From contig NZ_JAIEUJ010000004.1 in assembly GCF_019802285.1 (NCBI RefSeq), forward strand, positions 124,001 through 188,000: a DNA stretch of 64,000 bases, given 5' to 3'. The position numbers were made by a program, and so were the translations under genes. This document shows positions 1-8,870 of the stretch, piece after piece. The notes under the pieces are model-generated. The model saw only the letters and a list, made by a program, of their open reading frames with translations, was not told where the DNA came from and searched no databases. How positions within the stretch are numbered: the first letter of the stretch is position 1; each line of letters starts with the position of its first letter. The stretch is from Novilysobacter antarcticus. GTDB lineage: Bacteria > Pseudomonadota > Gammaproteobacteria > Xanthomonadales > Xanthomonadaceae.

Positions 1-1
1 G

Positions 2-1636
2 TCTCCCCCCAGCCCCTATGCCCTGCCTGCCGGCAGCACGCTGAAGGATGCCGTCAGCGGTACCAAGGCGCAGCCGTTCGATGTGACGATGTCGCAGCTG
101 GCCACCTCGGTCTACGGAACGCGAGGCGCACCGCCCGAGGGCTGGAGCGCGGTCAGCGACTCGATGCTGGAATCACGCGGGATCGAGAACCCGGCCACCT
201 GGCGCCAGGAATTCCTTGGCGGCGTCGAGCAGACCACCGCCAACCAGTTCAAGGCCGAGGTCTACACCGACGGGGAGGGAAACTTTGTCCTGGCCTATCG
301 CGGCACGGCGGAAGGCGCGGCGGACTGGGGCGACAACTTCCAGCAGGGCCTGGGTTTCGAGACCGGTTCGGTCGACAAGTTCACCGGCCTGGCAGCCGAC
401 AGCGCCATCGAGTTCGCCCGGGTCTTCGGCGATGGAGAACCCGGCGCCGCAACCAACCTGGCCATCACCGGTCACTCCCAGGGCGGTGGTCTGGCCTCCG
501 TCGCATCGCTGGCCACTGGCATTCCGGCGGTCACCTTCGACGCCTCGGGCATCCACCCCAACACCTTGGACCGGTTGGGACTGGCCAGTCCCCAGCAGGC
601 GCGCGACATCGCTGAAGGCGGCCAGATCCGCGCCTACTCGATGAAAACCGATCTGCTAACACGGGTGCAGGAGTCCGGCCCGCTTTCGCTGGCAGCGCCC
701 GACGCGCTGGGCACCAAGATCGTGGTCGAGCCCAAGGGCATCGACCAGCACACGTTGACCGGACGCGCCGCAAAACACGAGTTCGACCTGCCGCTGCTCG
801 GCCAGGCTGGCGCCAACGCGTTGGTGGAAGCGATGCGCAACAGCGGCATCCCGGTCATCAGCAGTGCCGGGCAACTGGCCTACAACGCGCTCAGCCACAG
901 CCCCAACCTGCTCACCGACACCATGATTGCGCGTGAGCCCTGGCAAGCCGGTTACCAGAACCCGTCGGACTTCGGCAAATCCCTCCACGACATGGTGCCG
1001 GAAGGCCTGCGTGATGATTTCGCGCGCAACACCCATGAGGTGGCCGATGAGGTCGTCGGTGTATTCAAGACCGACATGGCGGATGGCAATTACCTGCAGG
1101 GTTCGGTGAAGATCGGCGGGCATGTGGTGGACGGCGTGCTCAACTCGGTTGGCGATACGATCCACCACACCGCGGAAGGCGTTGCGGCGCGCGTTGAAGA
1201 GCGGGTCGCCGGGCCGGCGGGCGATCTGTTGGCCGGTGCGATTTCGATCGGCGGCAAGGCTGCCCAGTTCACCGCCGACAAGCTCGGCGACGGGATTGAG
1301 CAGATCGCCGGCGTCCAGGGCGCGATGGTGCAGAACACCGTCGACGGCATTGTCTGGGCGGGTGGCAAGGCGATCGAAGGCATCCAGTGGACGGGCGAGA
1401 AAGCGATCCAGGGAAGCACCTGGGTGGCTGGGAAGGCCGTCGAGGGCGCCAAGTGGACCGGCGAAAAAGTCGTCGAGGGCGGTATCTGGGTCGCTGGCAA
1501 AACGGTCGAGGGCGCGAAGTGGGCCGGTAACAAAGTGGTTGAAGGCGCCACCGCGATCAAGGATGGTGTGACCAACACCGGCCGCGCGATCGGCGAGGCC
1601 GTCTCCAACTCGCGGGTCATGCCCTGGAACTGGTAA
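2..1636 (+). CDS. Lipase-like alpha/beta hydrolase, 5' partial, with C-terminal 11-residue repeats
   Basis: The frame is open to the left edge with coding-like third positions, so the gene probably starts outside the window; the first internal start is GTG at 83. The N-terminal half looks like a class-3-type lipase fold: the nucleophile elbow GHSQGGGLAS holds the likely catalytic serine, preceded by LAYRGTAEGAADWGDNF, a lipase-like strand. A candidate histidine lies in GIDQHTL. The last ~90 residues contain about six 11-residue repeats of the form GKAVEGAKWTG, predicted amphipathic helix. No signal peptide is visible. The next gene, abutting with no gap, is an ankyrin lipoprotein. This resembles secreted phospholipase effectors paired with periplasmic immunity proteins (type IV or VI), but substrate and export route are inferred. 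No C-terminal XVIPCD was recognised. Confidence 0.75.
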   Translation, partial: SPPSPYALPAGSTLKDAVSGTKAQPFDVTMSQLATSVYGTRGAPPEGWSAVSDSMLESRGIENPATWRQEFLGGVEQTTANQFKAEVYTDGEGNFVLAYRGTAEGAADWGDNFQQGLGFETGSVDKFTGLAADSAIEFARVFGDGEPGAATNLAITGHSQGGGLASVASLATGIPAVTFDASGIHPNTLDRLGLASPQQARDIAEGGQIRAYSMKTDLLTRVQESGPLSLAAPDALGTKIVVEPKGIDQHTLTGRAAKHEFDLPLLGQAGANALVEAMRNSGIPVISSAGQLAYNALSHSPNLLTDTMIAREPWQAGYQNPSDFGKSLHDMVPEGLRDDFARNTHEVADEVVGVFKTDMADGNYLQGSVKIGGHVVDGVLNSVGDTIHHTAEGVAARVEERVAGPAGDLLAGAISIGGKAAQFTADKLGDGIEQIAGVQGAMVQNTVDGIVWAGGKAIEGIQWTGEKAIQGSTWVAGKAVEGAKWTGEKVVEGGIWVAGKTVEGAKWAGNKVVEGATAIKDGVTNTGRAIGEAVSNSRVMPWNW

Positions 1637-2404
1637 ATGCGTGCAGGATCGCGGATAGACTCGCTTGTCCCGGGCCGCCTCAGCGGCGCCCTTTTCGCCG
1701 CGTTCCTCTTCTCCGCTACCGGGTGTGATCCACAGTCCATGAGCAATGAAGCCTTCGCCAATTCCAGCCTCGAGCCGCTGGCCCAAGCGGTTGCCAGCGG
1801 TGACAGCGTCGAGATAAAGCGCCAACTTGCCAGCGTCGACCCCAACACCCCCGGCGCAGAGGGTGCAACCTTGCTGGTAGCGGCCATTGGCGCTGAGAAC
1901 CTGACCGCGACCCAGGCACTGCTGGATGGCGGAGCGGATCCCAACCAGCCGGGCGGCGGCGGTGAAACACCGGTGCATGCGGCGGCATTCGTCGCCAATC
2001 CGGCGTTCCTGAAAGCGGTGCTGGCCCATGGCGGCGACCCGGATGCACGCAATCCGGCGACCGCATCGACCCCGCTCTCACGTGCCCTGCGCGGCCTGCA
2101 GCTGGACAACGTCCGCATCCTGCTGGATGCCGGCGCCGACCCGCAACTGGGCGACAACAACGGCGACAGGCCGTTGCACGTTGCCGCGCGAACCAACGCA
2201 GGCGAGGCAATACTGATGTTGCTGGAAGCAGGGGCGGACCCGATGGCCACCAATTCGGGCGGCGCCAGCTTCCAGGCGTATTACTTCTCCTACCCGCCGC
2301 GTAATGCGCTCAACGAGCGTGCCTTGGCGGAGCGCCGAGAGGTGGTGGCCTGGCTGAAGGCGCACCAGGTGCCGCTGGAAGCGAACGTCGACGCGGACTA
2401 CTGA
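1637..2404 (+). CDS. Ankyrin-repeat lipoprotein, possible immunity protein
   Basis: 255 aa. The N-terminus carries a hydrophobic signal ending in a lipobox-like FSATGC, so the protein is probably lipidated and faces the periplasm. Four to five ankyrin repeats follow, shown by TLLVAAIGAENLTATQALL, GETPVHAAAF, TPLSRALRG and RPLHVAARTNAGEAIL, each ending in a GADP-type turn. The ATG begins on the base after the TAA stop of the upstream lipase, indicating translational coupling. Ankyrin repeats bind proteins; beside a lipase effector the simplest reading is a periplasmic inhibitor protecting the producer. That role is inferred from position and lipidation only. Confidence 0.8.
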   Translation: MRAGSRIDSLVPGRLSGALFAAFLFSATGCDPQSMSNEAFANSSLEPLAQAVASGDSVEIKRQLASVDPNTPGAEGATLLVAAIGAENLTATQALLDGGADPNQPGGGGETPVHAAAFVANPAFLKAVLAHGGDPDARNPATASTPLSRALRGLQLDNVRILLDAGADPQLGDNNGDRPLHVAARTNAGEAILMLLEAGADPMATNSGGASFQAYYFSYPPRNALNERALAERREVVAWLKAHQVPLEANVDADY

Positions 2405-2442
2405 CCCGCGCCACCTGTCACGTCCCCGCCGTATTGCCGACG

Positions 2443-4011
2443 TTACAACCCACCCGCTCCCGGCCGGACCTTCTCCGCGCGTTCGCGCTCCCTTTGCAGC
2501 CAGCGGACTTCCGCGTTGCGCACCTCCCGATCGTGACGCTCGCGCAGCCGCTTCTCCTCGCCCAGGGTGCGGTTCAAGGAGACCATGATCGCCACCAGCA
2601 GCACTGCAAAGGGCAGCGCGGCCACGATGATCACCGCCTGCAGGGCCTCCAGCCCCCCGGCAGCCAGCAGGGCCACGGCGATAACCGACTGGAGCACGCC
2701 CCAGACCATCTTCTTTGCCAGCGGCGGATCGCCGCCGCACTCGCTGGACATGCTGGCCAGCACCAGCGTGGCCGAGTCGGCGGAGGTGACGAAGAAACTC
2801 AGCAACAACACGATCGCCACCCATGAGATGACGGTCGACAGTGGCAGCAGGTCGGCCATCGCAAACAGCACGTGTTCGATGCCCAGGCTGAGCGCGGCCA
2901 GCTGGTCCGCGCCCTGGAACATCTGCTGGTAGAGCACGGTCGCGCCGAACGCGGCGAACCACAGGAAGCTCACCATTGCCGGCCCGCAGACCACCCCGAA
3001 CACGAACTCGCGCACCGTTCGCCCGTAGGAGATCTTGGCGAAAAACGCCCCAACGAAGGGCGCCCACGCGATCCACCACGCCCAGTAGAAGATCGTCCAG
3101 TCACCCACCCACGCGCGCTGCGAGAACGGCGTCATGTGCAGGCTCATCGCCGGCAGCTGGTTGAGGTAGGCGCCCAGGGTGGTGGTCAGCGATTCAAAAA
3201 TGAAGGCGGTCGGGCCGAGCACTATCACCAGCGCCAGCAGCAGCGCCGCCACCGCCATGTTGAAGTTGGACAGCCACTTGATGCCCCGGGACAGACCGGT
3301 CGCGCTGGATGCCATGTACAGCACGAACGCCACGGCGATGATCACCGCCTGGGTGGCAAAACCGGCCGGAACCGTGGTCACGTGGCTGAGGCCGGCACTG
3401 ATCTGCATTGCGCCAAACCCCAGCGTGGTCGCCACCCCTATCGCAGTGGCCACGACAGCCAACACGTCCACCGCCTTGCCCGGTGCACCGTGCGAGTGCC
3501 GCTCACCGATCAAGGGCGACAGCAGGTCGCTGATCAGGCCGCGTGAGTTGCGGTTGAACTGGAACCAGGCCATCGCCAAGCCCATCAGGGCGTAGATCGC
3601 CCAGGGATGCAGGCCCCAATGGAAGAAGACATAGCGCAGCGACGCGCGCGCCGCCTCCAGGCTTTGCGGCTCAATGCCTTCCGGTGGGCGCTGGAAATGC
3701 GACAGGGGTTCGGCGGCACCGAAGAACACCAGACCGATGCCCATTCCGGCCGAAAACAGCATGGCGAACCACGAGCTCCGGCTGAATTCGGGCTCCGCAT
3801 CGTCCCCGCCGATGCGCAACGCGCCCATGGGGCTTACGGCCAGATACAGCAGGAACACCAGTGCCACGAACACGATCACCAGGTACATCCAGCCTGCGCC
3901 AGACAGGGTGAGCGCCTGGGCGCGGGCGCTGATCTCACCGAATGGCCCCGGCGCGAACACGCCCGCCATCGCCAGGACGGCCAGCAGCAACACCGAAATA
4001 CGAAAGACCAT
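2443..4011 (-). CDS. BCCT family betaine/carnitine/choline-type transporter
   Basis: About 522 aa with roughly 12 hydrophobic segments. The family signature is clear in DWTIFYWAWWIAWAPFVG followed by GRTVREF, and the early motif GMGIGLVFFGAAEPLSHF is typical of BCCT carriers. These are sodium- or proton-driven uptake systems for quaternary ammonium compatible solutes across the inner membrane. The ATG at 4011 (MVFRIS) is preferred over a longer frame because it is preceded by GGGAG and directly precedes the first membrane helix. The C-terminus is a charged cytoplasmic tail (LRERHDREVRNAEVRW), a region that senses osmotic stress in some family members. The exact substrate cannot be read from the sequence. 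Confidence 0.9.
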   Translation of the reverse strand: MVFRISVLLLAVLAMAGVFAPGPFGEISARAQALTLSGAGWMYLVIVFVALVFLLYLAVSPMGALRIGGDDAEPEFSRSSWFAMLFSAGMGIGLVFFGAAEPLSHFQRPPEGIEPQSLEAARASLRYVFFHWGLHPWAIYALMGLAMAWFQFNRNSRGLISDLLSPLIGERHSHGAPGKAVDVLAVVATAIGVATTLGFGAMQISAGLSHVTTVPAGFATQAVIIAVAFVLYMASSATGLSRGIKWLSNFNMAVAALLLALVIVLGPTAFIFESLTTTLGAYLNQLPAMSLHMTPFSQRAWVGDWTIFYWAWWIAWAPFVGAFFAKISYGRTVREFVFGVVCGPAMVSFLWFAAFGATVLYQQMFQGADQLAALSLGIEHVLFAMADLLPLSTVISWVAIVLLLSFFVTSADSATLVLASMSSECGGDPPLAKKMVWGVLQSVIAVALLAAGGLEALQAVIIVAALPFAVLLVAIMVSLNRTLGEEKRLRERHDREVRNAEVRWLQRERERAEKVRPGAGGL

Positions 4012-4042
4012 CAGCTCGACTCCCGCAGGCGTCGGGACTGTC

Positions 4043-4576
4043 TCACAAGCTGCCGGCCACGTCGCTGGACTCGCTGCGCAGTGCTTCCGACAGCTGCCCA
4101 CGCTGGTCGTGGTCAACCGGGTTGGCGACAATCACGAAGCGGCCATTGTCCAGCGCTTCGCGCACCTTCATCACCACATGGTCCTGATCCGGCCGCAGCG
4201 TGATCAGGCCCCCTGCAAACAACCCGAACACCGCACCGAAAAACACCAGCACTCCGGCAACCGCCAGCGGCGAGGACGTAACCGCAGTGATGTGCATGCC
4301 GCGGAGAATGGCGAATATCACCAGTCCGGCGACGATGCCCAGGATTGCAAAAGTGATGTGCGCCTTGATGGCAGTCTGGCGGACGCCACGGCTATCGGGC
4401 TCGATCTTTCGGCCCGGATGCGGATCCTCAGGCGAGATCACCTGCAGTTGCGCGGCGTTGAGGTTGAACTGCTCGCGCAGTCGCGCGGCCACATCCTCCG
4501 CCCGCTCGCGGGAGTCAAATACCGCCGCCAGTTTGCTCAGCGACTTCTCACCAAATACCGGGCCGTCGGTTTTCAT
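4043..4576 (-). CDS. Conserved membrane protein, two transmembrane helices
   Basis: 177 aa. An N-terminal soluble region (LAAVFDSRERAEDVAARLRE) resembles small alpha/beta stress-type modules. Two membrane segments follow (ITFAILGIVAGLVIFAIL and VAGVLVFFGAVFGLFAGGL), then a C-terminal segment ending near DHVVMKVREALDNGRFVIVANP. It lies 31 bases upstream of the BCCT gene on the same strand, so the two may be cotranscribed. Relatives in Xanthomonas genomes are, to my recollection, sometimes labelled riboflavin biosynthesis protein, but nothing here supports that activity. Function unknown. Confidence 0.75.
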   Translation of the reverse strand: MKTDGPVFGEKSLSKLAAVFDSRERAEDVAARLREQFNLNAAQLQVISPEDPHPGRKIEPDSRGVRQTAIKAHITFAILGIVAGLVIFAILRGMHITAVTSSPLAVAGVLVFFGAVFGLFAGGLITLRPDQDHVVMKVREALDNGRFVIVANPVDHDQRGQLSEALRSESSDVAGSL

Positions 4577-4645
4577 CGCGCCACTCCATGAACGTCAATG
4601 CGTCCATCGTGGCCGTCGCCCGGTCGAAGGGCGGTGAACCCCAGC

Positions 4646-5533
4646 TCAGAGCGTCGTCGCGGCGGCTCCGCCACTATTACCCGCACTGGCGACGGCATCG
4701 TGGGACGCGGCACCGTTGCGGGCGTCCGCCAGTATCTGGCCGGCTGTGCGGCCGCCGCAACCGAAGAAGCGCGAACCCTTCAACCACGGATCATCGGGGT
4801 AATAGGCGAACACCAGCTGGTCGTTCTTGATGGTGTCGATGACTTCGCGGGCGACCTGCGGCCGCAGCGCGGGACACCCGTAACTGCGTCCCAACCGGCC
4901 CTGCCGCTGCGCCTGCTCGGGATTCACGTAGGGCGCGCCATGGATGACGATCAGGCGGTCACGCGCATTGTCGTTCACGCCCGGCTCCAAGCCGTCCATG
5001 CGCAGGGAGTAGCCGTTGCCGCCGACGTAGGTTTCCGCGGTGCGGAACAGGCCCAGGCTGGTCTGGTGGCTGCCGTCCACGTTGCTGAAGCGGTTGGACA
5101 TGTTTTCGCCACTGCCCTGGCCGTGGGCCACGTGCTCGGCATAGAGCAGGCCAGGCTGATCGACGTCGAACACCCACATGCGCTTGCGGGTGGAGGGCAA
5201 CGAGTAGTCGATCACCGCCAGGCGGGTGCCGACGGCGGTCCCGCTGTTCAACGCGCATGAGCGCGCCTCCAAAGCCAGCGCCAATACACCCGGATCGATC
5301 TCCGGAGCAGCCGCGCGCAGGGCATCCAGCAGGCCCGATACGATCGGCCGCTCATCCGCGACGTCCGGTTCGGCCATCAGCTCGGCAAGCCGCGGCTCAG
5401 CCGACGGGTGCCGGTGGGAAGGCGGCGCGTGGGCGGCAACCGCAGGGCTGGCGACCACAGGCAGCGAGCCGGCCGAGCACACGGCGATCGCTGCGGCGCA
5501 GGCCAGCAGGAAGGAGGCAGGTAGGCGTGGCAT
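4646..5533 (-). CDS. Murein L,D-transpeptidase catalytic domain protein (YkuD_2 type)
   Basis: 295 aa with a signal peptide (PASFLLACAAAIAVCSAG). The catalytic region contains RLIVIHGAPYVNP and GRSYGCPALRP: the histidine and the cysteine of the SYGCPAL motif are the expected active-site residues of the YkuD_2 branch. Upstream, FDVDQPGLLYAEHVAHGQG is the conserved first strand region. Such proteins act on peptidoglycan in the periplasm, but a true cross-linking activity has not been shown for most members. It is followed on the chromosome by a second, classic YkuD protein on the same strand, giving a local pair of cell-wall enzymes. Confidence 0.85.
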   Translation of the reverse strand: MPRLPASFLLACAAAIAVCSAGSLPVVASPAVAAHAPPSHRHPSAEPRLAELMAEPDVADERPIVSGLLDALRAAAPEIDPGVLALALEARSCALNSGTAVGTRLAVIDYSLPSTRKRMWVFDVDQPGLLYAEHVAHGQGSGENMSNRFSNVDGSHQTSLGLFRTAETYVGGNGYSLRMDGLEPGVNDNARDRLIVIHGAPYVNPEQAQRQGRLGRSYGCPALRPQVAREVIDTIKNDQLVFAYYPDDPWLKGSRFFGCGGRTAGQILADARNGAASHDAVASAGNSGGAAATTL

Positions 5534-5602
5534 GGATGGCAGGATACGGGCCGGCAGCCGATCGCGCCTGAATAGCGGGTGATGATCCCGGTCAGGAACG
5601 GC

Positions 5603-6793
5603 TTACTTTCCGGTGGGCGGTGGCGCAGCCGGGTCCTCGTCGGCGCGCAGCACGGTGAGGTCGGCCGGGGTGGTGCCGCGTATGGACTCGCTAGTGACCA
5701 CCACGGTGGATCCGGGTTGCAGCACCTCATACACAGCACTGGCAAACGCCGGCGGAAGGTCCACCCCGCCATTGCCCAATGCGGCCTCCACGGTCGGTGC
5801 ATCGGGCGATTTGCCGTCGCCGATGCTGGCCACTTCCAGCCAGCGCAGCGCCGAGCGGTCCGGAACCACCGTACTGGGCTCGGGCTTCTCGCCCTCCAGC
5901 AGCACGTACACGTGGGTCCCGGGGACCCGCGCATCCCGGGTCACGACGCTCGCACGACCGATTTCCACGCCGTTGCGCATCACCACCACCTGCTGGTCGG
6001 CGAGGCTGAGCACGAGGGTCAGCGCACCCTGGGGCGAGCGGTCGGGGTTCCAGCTGTACTCGCCCGGCCCGATCTCACCGAACTCGACGCGATGACCGCG
6101 GGCATCCGCGCCGCTGACGGGATCCACCGGCGCGAACCAGCCCGGGTTGGACACCGCCGGCGAATGCGAGGACTCGTTGGCCACCACCACGGTCATGCCG
6201 TTGGCGGTGACCTCATACAGCTTCTGGGAAAACTCGAAAGGCATGCGCACGCAACCATGCGACGCGGGGTAGCCGGGCAGACTGCCGGCGTGCAGGGCGA
6301 TACCGTCCCACGTCAGCCGCTGCATGTAGGGCATGGGCGCGTTGTTGTAGAGGTTGGAATAGTGCTCCTTGCGCTTTTGCAGGATCGAGAACACGCCCGT
6401 CGGGGTCTCGTGACCGGCCTTGCCAGTGCTCACCGTGGAGACGCCGATGCGCACGCCGTTGCGATACACGTGGAGCAACTGCTCGGGAAGACTGATGACC
6501 AGGACGACCGGGCCGGAGGGCGCCATTTCCGGCATCCACAGGTACTCGCCGGCCGCCAGGCGCACCGTCGAGGTAGGCAACGGTGCAGCGACTTCCTCGG
6601 CCGGCGTGGTCGCCTCCTGCGCCATCGCACCACCAGCAATCGCAACACCCAGCACAAGCGCCGCGACACGCAGCACGATCGGATTCCAGAGTGCCGGCGT
6701 TGTGCGCGGGTCGGGATGGAAGCCGGATGTCGCGCGTCGAGGGCTAAGGGAGTTCAACGATGCTGCCTGCAGATGGTAGGGAATCAGGGCCAT
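5603..6793 (-). CDS. L,D-transpeptidase (YkuD) with a second, catalytically dead YkuD-like half
   Basis: 396 aa. A hydrophobic export signal lies unusually far in, around residues 38-58 (VLRVAALVLGVAIAGGAMAQ), so the true start may be later than the ATG used. Residues ~82-207 are a YkuD domain with H179-G180-C181 in ASHGCVRMPFEF. Residues ~244-370 repeat the same plan: AGEYLWMPEM versus PGEYSWNPDR, LHVYRNGVRIG versus VVVMRNGVEIG, and KLYEVTANGMTVVVANES versus AVYEVLQPGSTVVVTSES. The second copy has no His-Gly-Cys motif. The start overlaps the stop of the upstream methyltransferase gene by one base. Likely periplasmic and active on peptidoglycan through the first half; the second half may bind substrate or partner. 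Confidence 0.87.
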   Translation of the reverse strand: MALIPYHLQAASLNSLSPRRATSGFHPDPRTTPALWNPIVLRVAALVLGVAIAGGAMAQEATTPAEEVAAPLPTSTVRLAAGEYLWMPEMAPSGPVVLVISLPEQLLHVYRNGVRIGVSTVSTGKAGHETPTGVFSILQKRKEHYSNLYNNAPMPYMQRLTWDGIALHAGSLPGYPASHGCVRMPFEFSQKLYEVTANGMTVVVANESSHSPAVSNPGWFAPVDPVSGADARGHRVEFGEIGPGEYSWNPDRSPQGALTLVLSLADQQVVVMRNGVEIGRASVVTRDARVPGTHVYVLLEGEKPEPSTVVPDRSALRWLEVASIGDGKSPDAPTVEAALGNGGVDLPPAFASAVYEVLQPGSTVVVTSESIRGTTPADLTVLRADEDPAAPPPTGK

Positions 6794-7416
6794 TATCCGC
6801 GCTCCCAGGTGATGCAGCGGTTGTTGGCGGGCGTCGCCGCGTCATCAACGAGGCGCAACCCGATCGCGTTGGCCAGTGCATCGACCGCCTCGAAATCGCG
6901 GATACCCGATGCCGGGTCACGCGCCTTCAGCCATCCATCAAACTCGCGGTTGCTGTCGCTGGTGTAATCGCCGGCATAGTTGAAGGGCCCATACACGACC
7001 AACGTGGCTGCCGGCGCCAGCGCCCGGTCCAGTCCGCGGAAGAAGGCCTGCACCTGCGGCCACCCCATGATGTGCAGGGTGTTGGCACTGAACGCCGCAT
7101 CGAATTGGCCCGCCTCACCGCCCAGCTGCCAGTGCACATCGTCGACGTCGAGCTCCCGGGGGTCCGGCGTATTGGCCAGCGCGGCCTCGTCCAGCCATTG
7201 GCGGATGCCCGGCAGGTACTCGCGGCGGTCAGTGCATTGCCAGACCAGGCCGGGCATCGCGGCGGCGAAGTGGACAGCGTGCTGGCCGGTACCACTGCCG
7301 ATCTCCAGCACGCGCTGCCGGTTGGCGAAAGCGCTGCGCAGCACCCCGAGGATGGGGCCGCGATTGCGCTCGCAGGCAGCTGAAAATGGCTTCTCGTGCA
7401 CTGACTTATCGGACAT
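6793..7416 (-). CDS. DUF938 family SAM-dependent methyltransferase
   Basis: About 207 aa from ATG 7416 (MSDKSVHEKPFSAACERNRG), which matches the usual family N-terminus; a longer frame exists but adds an atypical leader. The SAM-binding motif I is VLEIGSGTGQHAVHFA, followed by WQCTDRREYLPGIRQW and the DUF938 signature FDAAFSANTLHIMGWPQV. Family members are small cytosolic methyltransferases of unknown substrate. The gene overlaps the downstream L,D-transpeptidase by one base, suggesting cotranscription without an obvious functional link. Confidence 0.87.
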   Translation of the reverse strand: MSDKSVHEKPFSAACERNRGPILGVLRSAFANRQRVLEIGSGTGQHAVHFAAAMPGLVWQCTDRREYLPGIRQWLDEAALANTPDPRELDVDDVHWQLGGEAGQFDAAFSANTLHIMGWPQVQAFFRGLDRALAPAATLVVYGPFNYAGDYTSDSNREFDGWLKARDPASGIRDFEAVDALANAIGLRLVDDAATPANNRCITWERG

Positions 7417-7479
7417 GGCTGCGGACTGACACCGGTGAGGGACCGCGCCATGATGGACGATCCCGCCCGGCGGCACGCG

Positions 7480-8694
7480 TCAGCGCGTCGCCCGATCCGC
7501 CAGCAGGACGCCACCGGTCCGGCCGTCGTCCCGGCGCGCCCAGAGATAGATCAACAGGCCCGCCACGGCGGTCGCTGCACCGACGTAACCGGTCGAGGTC
7601 CAACCAAGTCCGGCGGTGATCGCCAGTCCTCCCACCCACGGCCCCAACGCATTGGCCGCGTTGAAGGCGGCATGGTTGGACGCAGCGGCCAGGGTCTGGG
7701 CCTCCCCGGCAACGTCCATCAACCGCGTCTGCAGGGCCGGGCCAAGCGCGCCCATGGTTCCGATGGCCAAAACCGCGGGCAGGATGGTCCACAGCGAGTG
7801 GGCGGCAAGCGGGAACACCAGCAGCACCAGCGCAGACCAGATCAGGATCACCGCCGTGGCGCGGAACTGCATGCGATCGACCAGCCAGCCTCCGGCCAGG
7901 TTGCCGATCACCGAACCGACACCAAATACCGCCAGCGCGACGGGTATCCAGCCGTCGGCGACGCCGGTAACGTGGGTCAATGTGGCGGTGAGGTAGCTGA
8001 AGACGCAGAACATCCCCGCAAAACCAATTGCCCCGATCAGCAGGGTCAGCCAGACCTGCGAGGTGTTGAAGGCGCGCAGCTCGCGCAGTGGCGACTGATC
8101 GGGATCGGCGGGCACGGTGCGCAGGTGGCGCGCGATCATCGCCACGGTGACCACCGCGACCACGGCCACCACGGCGAAGGTATAGCGCCAGCTGACCGCC
8201 TGGCCCATCCAGGTGGCCAACGGATTGCCGACCAGGATCGCGATCGACAGGCCCAGCATCACCTGACTCACCGCGACGCCGCGCCGTGCGGGGCCAGCGA
8301 TGTCGGCCGCCACCAGCATGGCGACGCCGAAATAAGCGCCATGCGGCAGACCGGCGATGAATCGGAACGCCAGCATCGTGAGGTAGTTGGGGGCGAGCGC
8401 GGTCGCCAGGTTGCCCAGCGCGTAGAACGACATCAACGCCAGCAACAGGGTTCGCCGCGGCAGGCGCGCTCCGAGGATCGCCAGCAGCGGCGCACCCACC
8501 ACCACGCCGAGCGCGTAGGCGCTGATCATGTGGCCGACCTGGGGTTCGGTGACGCCAAACGCCTGCACCAGGTTGGGCATCAGCCCCATCATCGCGAACT
8601 CGCTGGTACCGATGGCGAAGCCGCCCAGCGCCAGCGCGAACACGATCACGGCATAGCGGCTGTGGCCGTCGCTGCGATCTGGTGCTTGCGGCAT
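7480..8694 (-). CDS. MFS transporter of the drug/sugar efflux type (DHA1, AraJ-like)
   Basis: About 404 aa from ATG 8694 (MPQAPDRSDGHSRYAV) with twelve hydrophobic segments. The first helix motif GGFAIGTSEFAMMGLMPNL and the loop GARLPRRTLLLALM are characteristic of the AraJ/PbuE branch of DHA1 exporters; RFIAGLPHGAYFG is the motif C-like region. Such proteins export sugars, nucleosides or drugs with proton exchange. A longer frame exists upstream, but its first ~40 residues are arginine- and cysteine-rich and unlike a transporter N-terminus. The gene is upstream of and same-strand with the DUF938 gene. Confidence 0.88.
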   Translation of the reverse strand: MPQAPDRSDGHSRYAVIVFALALGGFAIGTSEFAMMGLMPNLVQAFGVTEPQVGHMISAYALGVVVGAPLLAILGARLPRRTLLLALMSFYALGNLATALAPNYLTMLAFRFIAGLPHGAYFGVAMLVAADIAGPARRGVAVSQVMLGLSIAILVGNPLATWMGQAVSWRYTFAVVAVVAVVTVAMIARHLRTVPADPDQSPLRELRAFNTSQVWLTLLIGAIGFAGMFCVFSYLTATLTHVTGVADGWIPVALAVFGVGSVIGNLAGGWLVDRMQFRATAVILIWSALVLLVFPLAAHSLWTILPAVLAIGTMGALGPALQTRLMDVAGEAQTLAAASNHAAFNAANALGPWVGGLAITAGLGWTSTGYVGAATAVAGLLIYLWARRDDGRTGGVLLADRATR

Positions 8695-8870
8695 TGCAGG
8701 AGCCACGCGGTGCATCCGTCGGACATCGAGCGTGCATTGTGGACCGCAGCAGCGCGGGGAGGCTTGACCGCACCCAAACGCCCTGCGCCGTCGCACCGGC
8801 CGCAGGAAGCGCGTGCGCGCAAGGCAGACCACTCCGGCGAGCCGCGCGCGGGCTGGTGCATGATCGGCCT

